Assembly: GCF_023074835.1 (NCBI RefSeq)
Contig: NZ_JALLGW010000005.1
Location: forward strand, 1-64,000
DNA: 64,000 bases
From: Halomarina salina
GTDB lineage: Archaea > Halobacteriota > Halobacteria > Halobacteriales > Haloarculaceae
Direction of reading: 5' to 3'
Every line of letters starts with the position of its first letter. Positions within the stretch are counted from its first letter, which is position 1. The translations under genes were made by a program, and so were the position numbers. The notes beneath the pieces are model-generated. The model worked only from the letters and a program-made list of their open reading frames with translations. It was not told the origin of the DNA and searched no databases. This document shows, one piece after another, positions 1 to 7,883 of the stretch.

Positions 1-1
1 C

Positions 2-133
2 CGCTGCAGCCGATTCCGACACAAACCGGCGTATTGGGAACATATCGGGCACCGCTGGCGCGGTGCCCTTGCCCTCTTCGACTTTCAGCCGCAGCTCTCG
101 CTATCAACAATCTACTTCGCAAGAGCGTTATAA
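2..133 (+). CDS. 3' end of an unidentified gene cut by the window edge
   Basis: An open frame enters from the left edge and ends at the TAA at 131-133. It gives about 43 residues, rich in aromatic and basic residues (contains HIGHRWRGALALFDFQ). I do not recognise the family; a transposase tail is possible. The frame is uninterrupted but too short for a firm call. Confidence 0.3.
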   Translation, partial: RCSRFRHKPAYWEHIGHRWRGALALFDFQPQLSLSTIYFARAL

Positions 134-152
134 AGTAAATAATCCCCGCTTG

Positions 153-233
153 ATGACAGACGAGTACTTTGAATCTGTATTCGAGAAGTTTGAGGAGTTG
201 GCTGAGACGGCGCGGGCCGCCGAACAGTCGTAG
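153..233 (+). CDS. possible 26-residue leaderless small protein
   Basis: The ATG at 153 opens a 26-residue acidic frame (MTDEYFESVFEKFEELAE...) predicted to be one amphipathic helix. A TATA-like TTATAAA at 128-134 lies at the distance expected for a leaderless haloarchaeal transcript starting at the ATG. The stop is followed at once by a perfect 16-base palindrome. The acidic composition suits a halophile, but a frame this short could be chance. Confidence 0.35.
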   Translation: MTDEYFESVFEKFEELAETARAAEQS

Positions 234-249
234 CTCCGAACGTTCGGAG
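234..249. repeat. perfect 16-base palindrome
   Basis: CTCCGAACGTTCGGAG is fully self-complementary and starts one base after the stop codon of the small frame at 153-233. It also lies about 40 bases past the end of the leftward gene at 289-1437. It could be a protein-binding site or a transcript-end hairpin. Confidence 0.4.
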
Positions 250-288
250 ATCTAACCCCTCGATTCCAATGGAACCCGTCCCGAGGCG

Positions 289-1437
289 TCACTCAGACGG
301 ATTATCCGCCTCAACCAATTCCTCATCTGTCTCTTCCGCAGGATCATTCAAAAACGTGTCCTGGTACTCACCGTCAACGACCCGGTGCGCACGGACCTCG
401 TAGTTCAGATGCTCCTGGCCATACTCTGATCGATCCGGCGGATCATCCACGTACCGGAAACACTCAACAAAGACCGTGCGTGGATGCAGCTTCTCACGCT
501 GATTCAGCTGGATGACGTCCACAGTGTTCCAGACATCCCAGTCCGTCTCCCCAACAAAACGGTCAATCAAATCGTCCAGGTACTCTTCGCTGGCCTCGTA
601 GTTAGCCGCCCCACCGAGTTCAGTATCATACGTCTCGTGATGCGGTGCCGGATCATCCAGTCGAGACGGCACCACCGGCGCCGACACGTCGTGCTCATCT
701 AATGTCTCCTCGACCTCTGCCCGGAGCTCATCATCAGCTCCCGGCGAAAGGATGACGCGATTGATCAGCGTATCCATATTCGCAGACAGGTTGACGTGGG
801 ACGGATTGTCCGGCCTGCTCTCGGGTGGCATCTCTTGACCGTCCGTCCGGATTATCGGGTTGCCGCCCCGGTTCGTGAGCAGCCGGAACTCTTGCTCGCT
901 GTCGAACGTTCGATGTTTGTAGAAGTACAGGACGTATGGAATCCCGGTCGGCGTAAATTCCTCCTCGTAATCCAAGTACCGGACAATACCCATATACAGA
1001 TCCTCTTGATCGGGCGCGATGAACTCCTCTATCTGCCGGTACGTGGTCTCGATCGCTACTCCTCGACCATCTGCGTACATCTCCCAGATCTCTGGGTCCT
1101 CATCCGTCCCGAGCCGCCAACAGCTCGCGTAGTAATTCTCACGGGCCGCTTCACGTGCCTGTTCTATTCCGCTGGCAAGATCCATCTCCTCGCCGTTGTT
1201 GAGAATCATCGATTCGGTCCGCTCCGAACGCTGCCCCTCTTGTTCACGGGCTGGTTCAGAGGCCTGGCCCTCGCGTTCTTCGTATCCCTCGGCTTGGCCA
1301 GCGCGGAACCCGTTTTCGAGTGTGTCGGCGAAGTGTCGGAGGGGTTTGTAGCGCCGGACGATCATCTGGTCTGAGGGTATCATCCATTCGGTGTCTTTGC
1401 CGGTGACCGGGCGGCGGGAGGGATCGCCTGATGTCAT
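289..1437 (-). CDS. DUF2971-family-like protein
   Basis: A 382-residue acidic soluble protein. The middle part (about residues 100-190) has the pattern of DUF2971 proteins: a C-W-x-x-G segment, then PEIWEMYADGRGVAIE, and later YFYKHRTFDSEQEFRLL, where the K and the E-x-E-x-R are the conserved family features. The first 95 or so residues are low-complexity and may not all be translated; MIVRRYKPLRHF at residue 25 is an alternative start. DUF2971 proteins are often found in phage-defence and abortive-infection neighbourhoods, and the CBASS operon follows in divergent orientation, but the biochemical role is unknown. Confidence 0.65.
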   Translation of the reverse strand: MTSGDPSRRPVTGKDTEWMIPSDQMIVRRYKPLRHFADTLENGFRAGQAEGYEEREGQASEPAREQEGQRSERTESMILNNGEEMDLASGIEQAREAARENYYASCWRLGTDEDPEIWEMYADGRGVAIETTYRQIEEFIAPDQEDLYMGIVRYLDYEEEFTPTGIPYVLYFYKHRTFDSEQEFRLLTNRGGNPIIRTDGQEMPPESRPDNPSHVNLSANMDTLINRVILSPGADDELRAEVEETLDEHDVSAPVVPSRLDDPAPHHETYDTELGGAANYEASEEYLDDLIDRFVGETDWDVWNTVDVIQLNQREKLHPRTVFVECFRYVDDPPDRSEYGQEHLNYEVRAHRVVDGEYQDTFLNDPAEETDEELVEADNPSE

Positions 1438-1676
1438 TTCCTTCGAATTATCCTCTTCACTACTTGTAGGCGACGACGATGAGGCCGGGTACGAACATTC
1501 GGTGTCACGACTTTCGAGGAGCGAAAACCAGTCGAAGAGCGTCCCGAAATCTACGGGTTATCGTGGCTGTCGAGAAGGGTGTGGAAATTATATACACAGG
1601 AATATGAAACAAAAAGAAGCAATCCATATCTTCGATATCGTAGAATGGGCACCACACTAGTGAGTGGGTCTTGGGT

Positions 1677-1767
1677 GTTTCCGGAAAAGCTGTTTTCCGC
1701 AGTCAAATTTGGGGGACGCAAAGCGATAGCGATGACTCTCCACAGCAGTAAGAGCTTTTCCGGAAAC
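1677..1767. repeat. 15-base inverted repeat upstream of orc1
   Basis: GTTTCCGGAAAAGCT at 1677-1691 is repeated perfectly in inverted orientation at 1753-1767, with 61 bases between. The left arm also forms an inner hairpin (CGGAAAA, 4 bases, TTTTCCG) at 1682-1699. The cluster lies in the 380-base gap between the divergent DUF2971-like gene and orc1. It could bind the adjacent initiator (origin or autoregulation) or another regulator. Confidence 0.6.
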
Positions 1768-1771
1768 AACC

Positions 1772-1796
1772 CGGTCAGGCTTTTATGACCTGACCG
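1772..1796 (+). promoter_or_regulatory. palindrome enclosing the orc1/CBASS TATA box
   Basis: CGGTCAGG at 1772-1779 and CCTGACCG at 1789-1796 are perfect inverted 8-mers. The 9-base spacer CTTTTATGA contains the likely TATA box, about 31 bases before the orc1 ATG at 1819. A dimeric regulator bound here would block TBP/TFB, so this reads as an operator on the orc1 promoter and, by read-through, CBASS. Confidence 0.55.
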
Positions 1797-1818
1797 AAAA
1801 TCAGACTATCAGAATCAA

Positions 1819-2847
1819 ATGATCCGCGATGCTCGCGTTCTCCGCGCCGGGTTCGTCCCTCGGGAAGTTGAGCATCGCGAGGCCGAAGTCAACCACCTCT
1901 CCAGTGTTCTCGAGCCCATCACGAACGGAGAACCAGCCGACACAGCTATCGTCACCGGACCCAGCGGAACGGGGAAGACCTGTATCTCGAAATTCGTCAC
2001 GGAACGACTTCGGGAAGAAGTTCTCGACGTCGAGACCACCTACGTCAACTGCTGGCGCAACTACACGCGGTTCCGCACGCTTTACCAGATCCTCGACGCC
2101 CTCGGCGCGACCATCGACATCCACCGGCAGTCGACGCCGCATGACGAACTCGTCGACCGCCTCCAGCAGCACGACGGCCCGCGAACGGTCATCATCCTCG
2201 ACGAGGTCGACCAGCTCGAAGACCCCAGCGTCATTTACGACCTCCACAGCCTCCCGCAGTTCGCGATCATCTGCATCGCGAACAAGGAAGAGGAGCTGTT
2301 CAGCCGCGTCGACGACCGCCTCGTGAGCCGACTGCGCTCCAGCGAGCACGTCCGGATGGACAAGTACCACGACGAGCAGCTGTACGACATCCTGAGTGCT
2401 CGGGCAAAGTGGGGGCTCGACGAGGACGTCATCACCGACGACCAGCTCTACCGGATCGCCGACGCGGCCGCCGGCGACGCCCGCCTCGCAATCGGCATCC
2501 TTCGTACGGCCGCCGGCAAAGCAGATCGCGAGAACCACGAGCGCATCACCGACGACATTCTCCTGGACGCCGCCGAGGATGCTCGGGCCCAGATCAAGCA
2601 GAAGAGCATCGATTCACTCACGCCACACCAGCGCATCGTCTACGACATCGTTCGTGAGCACGGCCCGCTCGGCCCAGGCGAGATTCATGACCACTATACG
2701 GACGAGGTGGACGATCCCCGGACGAAACGGACCGTCCGGTCCTATCTCTCCAAAATGGCTCAGTACAACCTCCTCGAGGCCGAGGGCACGAGCCGGGATC
2801 GAGAATACGCGATCATTGAGTCACCGCCAGCTGCAACAACCACTTAA
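1819..2847 (+). CDS. orc1: Orc1/Cdc6 replication initiator
   Basis: A 342-residue AAA+ initiator. Walker A is VTGPSGTGKT (about residues 45-54), Walker B is TVIILDEVDQL (about 122-132), followed by the sensor segment ending in RLVSRLRSS, the AAA+ lid (AAGDARLAIGILR), and a C-terminal winged helix from about residue 255 (SLTPHQRIVYDIVREHGPLG). Archaeal Orc1/Cdc6 binds origin boxes and loads MCM. The protein is shorter at the N-terminus than chromosomal Orc1, as is common for plasmid copies. It sits 24 bases before the CBASS operon in the same direction, and pieces of a related C-terminus recur at 7592-7668 and 9321-9455. Confidence 0.9.
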   Translation: MIRDARVLRAGFVPREVEHREAEVNHLSSVLEPITNGEPADTAIVTGPSGTGKTCISKFVTERLREEVLDVETTYVNCWRNYTRFRTLYQILDALGATIDIHRQSTPHDELVDRLQQHDGPRTVIILDEVDQLEDPSVIYDLHSLPQFAIICIANKEEELFSRVDDRLVSRLRSSEHVRMDKYHDEQLYDILSARAKWGLDEDVITDDQLYRIADAAAGDARLAIGILRTAAGKADRENHERITDDILLDAAEDARAQIKQKSIDSLTPHQRIVYDIVREHGPLGPGEIHDHYTDEVDDPRTKRTVRSYLSKMAQYNLLEAEGTSRDREYAIIESPPAATTT

Positions 2848-2851
2848 AACG
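2843..2851 (+). promoter_or_regulatory. possible internal promoter for the CBASS operon
   Basis: CTTAAAAC overlaps the orc1 stop codon and lies about 22-29 bases before the CD-NTase ATG at 2872. This is the spacing of a leaderless haloarchaeal promoter, so CBASS may be transcribed independently of orc1. Confidence 0.35.
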
Positions 2852-2871
2852 TTCCAGAACATCGATACACC

Positions 2872-3996
2872 ATGACCACACTCCCCACACTGTTCGAGAC
2901 CTTCCTGTCAAAGATCCGCCCGCAGGACGAGCACAATGATGCCTACAAGGAGGGCCACGAGACCCTCCGCGATCACTTGCAGAGTGACGATGACATCGAC
3001 GAGTTCTACATTGCAGACTTTCTACAGGGGAGCTATCGTCGGTGGACGGCACTCAGACCGCAGGAAGACGAGAAATCCGACGTTGACGTGGTCTTTGTCT
3101 CTGATCTCAGCAGTAATCTCGATACCGATGTTGCGCTAGGAAAATGCGAGCCGTTCCTGGATGAACACTATGAGGGACAGTGGGAACCAAATGCGCACTC
3201 CTACAAAATCGAGGAAGAGGAGGTGGAGATCGATCTGGTCTTGACAGCGGCACCCAGCGAGGCAACACGCGACGTCGTCAAATCGCTGGGTTCACTGGAC
3301 GTGGGAACAGCCCTGAGTCCGGACGACCTTTCAAGCGTGGCGGAGGCCCTCAATATGTCGGCAGATGGCGACGACGAGTGGAAGGACGAACCGCTCAAAA
3401 TCCCACATCGAGATGAGAACGAGTGGGAAAATACCCATCCCCTTGCAACTATCGCCTTCACCGTTAATAAGAACGATATCACGGATGGTCACTACGTGAA
3501 CGTCGTCAAGGCCATCAAATGGTGGCGGCGAACAAAGACACCCGACGTCGAAGGGCCGACAAGCTATCCCCTCGAACACATCGTCGGCCAGTGCTGTCCT
3601 GATGATATCGACAGCGTCGCTGAAGGCGTAACAAGGACGCTCGAAGAACTCACACGGCGGTTCAAGACCGACGCATTGGCTGAGGAAACCCCCGTCTTGC
3701 CTGCTCACGGGCTCCCGGAAAACCCCGAGAATGACGTCCTCAAACAAATCGACGGGGACGATTTCGCGGCGTTCTACGATGAGGCAGAGGATGCCGCAGA
3801 GCTCGCGCGAACAGCGCTGGATGAGGAGGACAAAGAAACAGCGAGGGAGTACTGGTACCAGCTCTTCGGTGAGCAATTCCCTCCGTTCGGAAGTGACGAC
3901 GACACTGACGATGGAGGAGAGAAAGCGATGTCAGTGGGGTCGTCCTCACAGGTAGAGGATCCATCTGACCACCAGTTCGCCAAGTCGGACAGCTGA
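2872..3996 (+). CDS. cdnE-like: CBASS cyclic-oligonucleotide synthase (CD-NTase)
   Basis: A 374-residue nucleotidyltransferase of the cGAS/DncV-like (CD-NTase) superfamily. The active site is visible: LQGS at residues 51-54, KSDVDVVF with metal-binding Asp70 and Asp72, and the third acid Asp121 in VEIDLVL. The helical C-terminal part follows, ending in a low-complexity tail. On phage sensing, such enzymes make a cyclic di- or trinucleotide that activates the effector. Here the effector has a SAVED domain, which in characterised systems binds cyclic trinucleotides, so a trinucleotide product is likely (inference). It is the first gene of a three-gene operon, with 8 bases to the next ATG. The CBASS genes look less GC-rich than the conjugation genes, suggesting separate acquisition. 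The gene symbol is generic; the clade was not determined. Confidence 0.9.
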   Translation: MTTLPTLFETFLSKIRPQDEHNDAYKEGHETLRDHLQSDDDIDEFYIADFLQGSYRRWTALRPQEDEKSDVDVVFVSDLSSNLDTDVALGKCEPFLDEHYEGQWEPNAHSYKIEEEEVEIDLVLTAAPSEATRDVVKSLGSLDVGTALSPDDLSSVAEALNMSADGDDEWKDEPLKIPHRDENEWENTHPLATIAFTVNKNDITDGHYVNVVKAIKWWRRTKTPDVEGPTSYPLEHIVGQCCPDDIDSVAEGVTRTLEELTRRFKTDALAEETPVLPAHGLPENPENDVLKQIDGDDFAAFYDEAEDAAELARTALDEEDKETAREYWYQLFGEQFPPFGSDDDTDDGGEKAMSVGSSSQVEDPSDHQFAKSDS

Positions 3997-4004
3997 CGTA
4001 ACAA

Positions 4005-6341
4005 ATGCCTCCCCACGAAATTACAGAAGCCATCGCAGCTATTGCCGAACGAGACGGAGTCACCGTCCTCAAAAACCCATATCGAGACGATAGCAACGGA
4101 CGGTGGATCGTTAAAATCCGACTGTGTCCCGACGACTTAGTACCCCATCCGGACGTGCCACGCGAGACGGACTGGTATGTCCATCTACGGGATACATACC
4201 CCGCCGGTTCAATTGGGATCTACCCTGCGGATCAAGAAGGGAACACCATTACCGCCACATTCCCCCACCAGAAGCTGAACGTGGCTGGGAGCAACGATAC
4301 TGCATGGCGAAGAGGCGATATCTGTGTTGCTCGGTATGGGCACACCCTCAGTCAAACGGGAGCCACCGGCGAACCCAGCACAAGCCGTGATCGACTCTGT
4401 TGGCATATAGACCGAGCATTGCGGTGGGTAAGTAATGCTGCGAAGGGGGAACTCCGGGAACCAGACGAACCGTTTGAAATCCCGGCCTTCGATACGAACT
4501 CGGCTTCGGCCCCGACCATCGCATTCAACGAGACGCAGGAGTCGTTCTCAGATTGGAGGACGGCGTATGGACAGTGGGGGACAGTCAATCTCCGCTCGTT
4601 GCCAACTGCTGAAGAGACATACGCGACTGTTACGTTCAAAGATAGCGACGATGAAGTCGTCTATCAGCCACAATGGGGCGGATATATCGATTCGAATCCT
4701 GATGACTCTGTTTCCGGAGCGTGGGCACTGTTAGAAGAGGTGCCGATTGAACCCCCGTGGGAGGCCCCAGAGACGTGGGAACAGTTAGACGTATTTTTCG
4801 AGGGTACCGAGACCGACCCGTACGAACTACGGGCGAATATTAAGCCCGTCTTAGACGATGAGCCGGTCAAGGTCCTTCTAATTGGATTCCCCATCCCAGC
4901 AACGGTTGGCGGCGACCCCGAGATCATCTATTGGCAACCAATCGAAATAAAAGAGTTCAAAGATCCGAATGACCTCTCCGGCGGATTTCGAGATACTGGA
5001 AAGGGGCCTGAGATAGCCGAACGGCGGGAAGCCGGAGAGGAACAGATTCGGTGGCTGGACTCGGACAACTGGTCGCATGAGCAGCTCACCAGACGCGGGC
5101 ATATGACAGAGTGGTTTCTAGATCGCAACATCGTACTCATCGGAGCGGGAGCGCTCGGCAGTATGGTTGCTGAGAACCTCGTTCGAGCCGGCTGTAAACA
5201 GCTTACCCTCGTCGACAATGATACGTATGAGATCGGCAACGTGGCTCGTCACACACTAACAATCGATGAGGTGGGGCGAAACAAGGCGACAGCAATCGCG
5301 GACCGGCTCGAATCCATTGCACCGTACGCCCAGGTCTTTGATGTGGATAGCGCCTTTCCACCGAGCGGTGAGTTGCCGGAGCCAATTAGAGAAGCGGAGG
5401 TAGTAATTGACTGTACCGCGTCACGGGGAGTTCGTCGCGCTCTGGATGCGATTAGATGGAATCACCCGGTCGTGTTTTGCTCCGCTGCGATGGGTCGGCG
5501 AGCGAACCAGTTGTTCTGCTTCACAGCTTACTCACATACGTTTCCGTACAGAGATTACAACGAAGCGTTCGATCCATGGCGGTTGCAAGAACAGATCGAA
5601 TGGGACGAAGACGAGGATGCCATCCCCGAACGAGTGGGCTGCTGGCACCCAGCATCAGTTATCCGAACGGACCGGGTGATGACGTGGGCTGGGACAGTGA
5701 CACGGCTTCTTGATCAGGCGACGGCATTGAGTCTGCGCGAGAATCACTTCACCGTACTCGAGACCGGTAGTGACGACGAGCTGCCGACTATTTCACAGGC
5801 CACACCTCCCTACCAGGACGGAACAATATGGCGAGCGCCGGAATCACCAATCACCGTACAGATTCCGGCCACGTGTCTTGAAGCGATGTATGATCGCTGC
5901 CGAAAGGAACATCCATGTGAAACGGGCGGGATTCTGGCTGGTACCGACCGTCTCGATGGACCAGCACTGGTGGTTAATGCCCGAGACCCACCGCGGGACT
6001 CCATTCAAGAACCAACTCGATTCCTCCGAGGAACCGACAAAGTCGAGGAGTGGCTCAAAGACGCCAGAGAGAGCATCGGCATCGACTATCTCGGGGAATG
6101 GCACTACCATCCCGGCGCATCACCCAATCTCAGTCGGGACGATCGAACTGCGATGAATGAAATCGCCAACGACGACGGCTACGACTGTCCGCATCCGCTC
6201 CTCTTCATCGTTGGTCAGGACGAAGAGGGTCAGTTCTCGATTAACGCCTATCTATTCCACGATAGTAAGGAATACGAGCAGTTAGAACGGATTGACAACC
6301 CAGATGCTGCTTCAACTCTCAACGTCGGTGACGATATATGA
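4005..6341 (+). CDS. cap2-cap3: CBASS E2-E1-JAB fusion protein (Cap2-Cap3)
   Basis: A 778-residue three-domain protein. Residues 1-160 are an E2-like domain with likely catalytic Cys107 (GDICVAR) and a following helix HIDRALRWVSNA. Residues 365-575 are a ThiF/E1 adenylation domain: IGAGALGS at 379-386, VDND at 403-406, NVARH, and candidate catalytic Cys546 (RVGCWHP). Residues 615-765 are a JAB/JAMM protease: Glu639 (CETGG), His700-x-His702-P-G and Ser710-x-x-Asp713. In type II CBASS, Cap2 (E1-E2) conjugates the CD-NTase C-terminus to targets and Cap3 (JAB) removes it; these are usually separate genes. All catalytic residues appear intact in one chain. The stop overlaps the ATG of the effector gene (ATGA), so translation is coupled. 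Confidence 0.9.
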   Translation: MPPHEITEAIAAIAERDGVTVLKNPYRDDSNGRWIVKIRLCPDDLVPHPDVPRETDWYVHLRDTYPAGSIGIYPADQEGNTITATFPHQKLNVAGSNDTAWRRGDICVARYGHTLSQTGATGEPSTSRDRLCWHIDRALRWVSNAAKGELREPDEPFEIPAFDTNSASAPTIAFNETQESFSDWRTAYGQWGTVNLRSLPTAEETYATVTFKDSDDEVVYQPQWGGYIDSNPDDSVSGAWALLEEVPIEPPWEAPETWEQLDVFFEGTETDPYELRANIKPVLDDEPVKVLLIGFPIPATVGGDPEIIYWQPIEIKEFKDPNDLSGGFRDTGKGPEIAERREAGEEQIRWLDSDNWSHEQLTRRGHMTEWFLDRNIVLIGAGALGSMVAENLVRAGCKQLTLVDNDTYEIGNVARHTLTIDEVGRNKATAIADRLESIAPYAQVFDVDSAFPPSGELPEPIREAEVVIDCTASRGVRRALDAIRWNHPVVFCSAAMGRRANQLFCFTAYSHTFPYRDYNEAFDPWRLQEQIEWDEDEDAIPERVGCWHPASVIRTDRVMTWAGTVTRLLDQATALSLRENHFTVLETGSDDELPTISQATPPYQDGTIWRAPESPITVQIPATCLEAMYDRCRKEHPCETGGILAGTDRLDGPALVVNARDPPRDSIQEPTRFLRGTDKVEEWLKDARESIGIDYLGEWHYHPGASPNLSRDDRTAMNEIANDDGYDCPHPLLFIVGQDEEGQFSINAYLFHDSKEYEQLERIDNPDAASTLNVGDDI

Positions 6342-7585
6342 CTGATCCAACTGGCCGTGTATTTCTCAGCTATAAGCACGAACAGACGAACGTCGCCAAC
6401 TTCCTGCAAACGGAACTGGAGCGACACGGGGTGCCGATTTGGCGGGATATCTTCGATTTGAAGCCGGAGCCACTCAGAGACGAAATCATCGACCAGTTGG
6501 AGAACCCGGAAACGGCCAGTGGTATTGCGCTCGTCAGTGAGGGCGTAGCCGACTCCGACATCATTCTTAACGACGAGTTGCCGGGATTCAACAAGCGCTG
6601 GGACGGGGATGATGAGTTTTTCGTGGTCGTTGTGCCATGTCCCGATGTCAGCGTTGGAGAAGCCAAATCGATACTCAACGAGGCACCGATCCTCCACGAC
6701 TTTTCCGCCTGGAAAATGCTCCCCCTGGAGGAGACCACGGCTGACAAAGCTACAGAGATCGTCCAGACCGTCTTATCAGAGCGGATCGAGCGGATAGATG
6801 GGTATTTACCGGACGGTGAGCCTCTCGAATGTTCACTTGACACCTACGAATCGCCGGCTCACGACATCGATCCAGCGATTGCTATTGACTGGTCAAGATC
6901 GTTCGAACATGGCCCACCATCCCAAGAAGTATGGAACCAGCGTCTACTCCCGGCCTTAACCACGGTGACGGACTGCCTCATTCAAAACACATCGGGGCGT
7001 CCCCTCCGCTTCCGTGGCCGAACGCATCTTCCCGCTGCGTTTGCGGTCGGTTACTGTCTCCCAACCACACGTCGTATCCAAGCAACGTGGATGCAACCCA
7101 CCGACCCTGCCGGGATGACAGAATGGGCACTCGATATCGACGAAGAGGAAAGCGGGTTAGAAGGAGAGCTCCAGCGACAACCGAATCACGGATCCGAGCT
7201 TGCGGTGCTCGTCAACATCGCGGCCGATGTGCAACCGGAGATAGACCAGATGCATAACAACCTTCCGGATTTCAACGGTGTGCTCAGATTGACACCGGAA
7301 GATGGGCCTGATGTGGAATTGTCCCCGGCACAGGCAGCCCATGCTGCAGATGTTTTCCGTACCAAGGTACGAGACGCGATCAAAGAACTGCCAAATACAT
7401 CGACCATTCATCTCTTCATAGCTGGCCCGATGGGGCTCGCCTTTCTCTTCGGGCGAAACTCAAACACTCTTAGACCGATCCAGACCTACCTCTATAGCAA
7501 AGACGAGGGTCGGTACTATCCTGCTGGTCGATTACAGGATCAGTCACTCTCAGACTGCTCAGGCACCGCCTCAGAAGAGCAATAG
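6338..7585 (+). CDS. TIR-SAVED CBASS effector
   Basis: A 415-residue effector. The N-terminal TIR domain spans about residues 5-150: GRVFLSYKHEQ starts strand A, and LNDELPG carries the candidate catalytic Glu80. The C-terminal SAVED domain spans about 165-405: SELAVLVNIAADVQPEI and IHLFIAGPMGLAFLFGR are the conserved core segments, and a terminal PIQTYLYSKDEGRYYPA matches the family ending. In studied TIR-SAVED proteins, a cyclic trinucleotide bound to SAVED drives filament assembly and NAD+ cleavage by TIR, killing or arresting the infected cell. It is the last gene of the operon and overlaps the previous gene by 4 bases. Confidence 0.9.
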   Translation: MTDPTGRVFLSYKHEQTNVANFLQTELERHGVPIWRDIFDLKPEPLRDEIIDQLENPETASGIALVSEGVADSDIILNDELPGFNKRWDGDDEFFVVVVPCPDVSVGEAKSILNEAPILHDFSAWKMLPLEETTADKATEIVQTVLSERIERIDGYLPDGEPLECSLDTYESPAHDIDPAIAIDWSRSFEHGPPSQEVWNQRLLPALTTVTDCLIQNTSGRPLRFRGRTHLPAAFAVGYCLPTTRRIQATWMQPTDPAGMTEWALDIDEEESGLEGELQRQPNHGSELAVLVNIAADVQPEIDQMHNNLPDFNGVLRLTPEDGPDVELSPAQAAHAADVFRTKVRDAIKELPNTSTIHLFIAGPMGLAFLFGRNSNTLRPIQTYLYSKDEGRYYPAGRLQDQSLSDCSGTASEEQ

Positions 7586-7591
7586 CAAATC

Positions 7592-7668
7592 AGTGCCCAT
7601 TGCCAGAAGAGCATCGACTCGATCATTTCGCACCAGCGCGTCGTCTACGAGGTGATTAAAGGACTGGT
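7592..7668 (+). pseudogene. orc1 C-terminal fragment (proximal piece)
   Basis: The frame reads QKSIDSIISHQRVVYEVIKG, which aligns with QKSIDSLTPHQRIVYDIVRE in the intact Orc1 at 1819-2847 (start of its winged-helix domain). The match stops near 7660 and no start codon or AAA+ domain is present. It begins a few bases after the TIR-SAVED stop codon, so it looks like the scar of an orc1 gene into which the CBASS or neighbouring genes were inserted. Confidence 0.75.
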
Positions 7669-7738
7669 AGGTCGTGTTTTGTTGACCGAGAGAATGCACC
7701 CCCGTGATTTATTACTGCAGGAGCGATTATGTCCTACT

Positions 7739-7861
7739 ATGAGCGCAAAGGGCCAGCTCCGTCGGTTCGAGAACAGGGCGCAGTTGCTGCGCCATATCTC
7801 TGAGGAAACCGGCACGGACATCGACACGCTTTGGGACGAGTACGAAGCCCAAGTCGAATAG
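7739..7861 (+). CDS. 40-residue small protein
   Basis: Encodes MSAKGQLRRFENRAQLLRHI... through EYEAQVE, a charged helical peptide. A TATA-like TTTATTA at 7707-7713 lies about 26-32 bases before the ATG at 7739, fitting a leaderless start. It ends 22 bases before the HEPN-like gene in the same direction, so it could be its antitoxin or regulator. No family recognised. Confidence 0.5.
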   Translation: MSAKGQLRRFENRAQLLRHISEETGTDIDTLWDEYEAQVE

Positions 7862-7883
7862 AGCTCTTTGCTGTTTTTGACGC

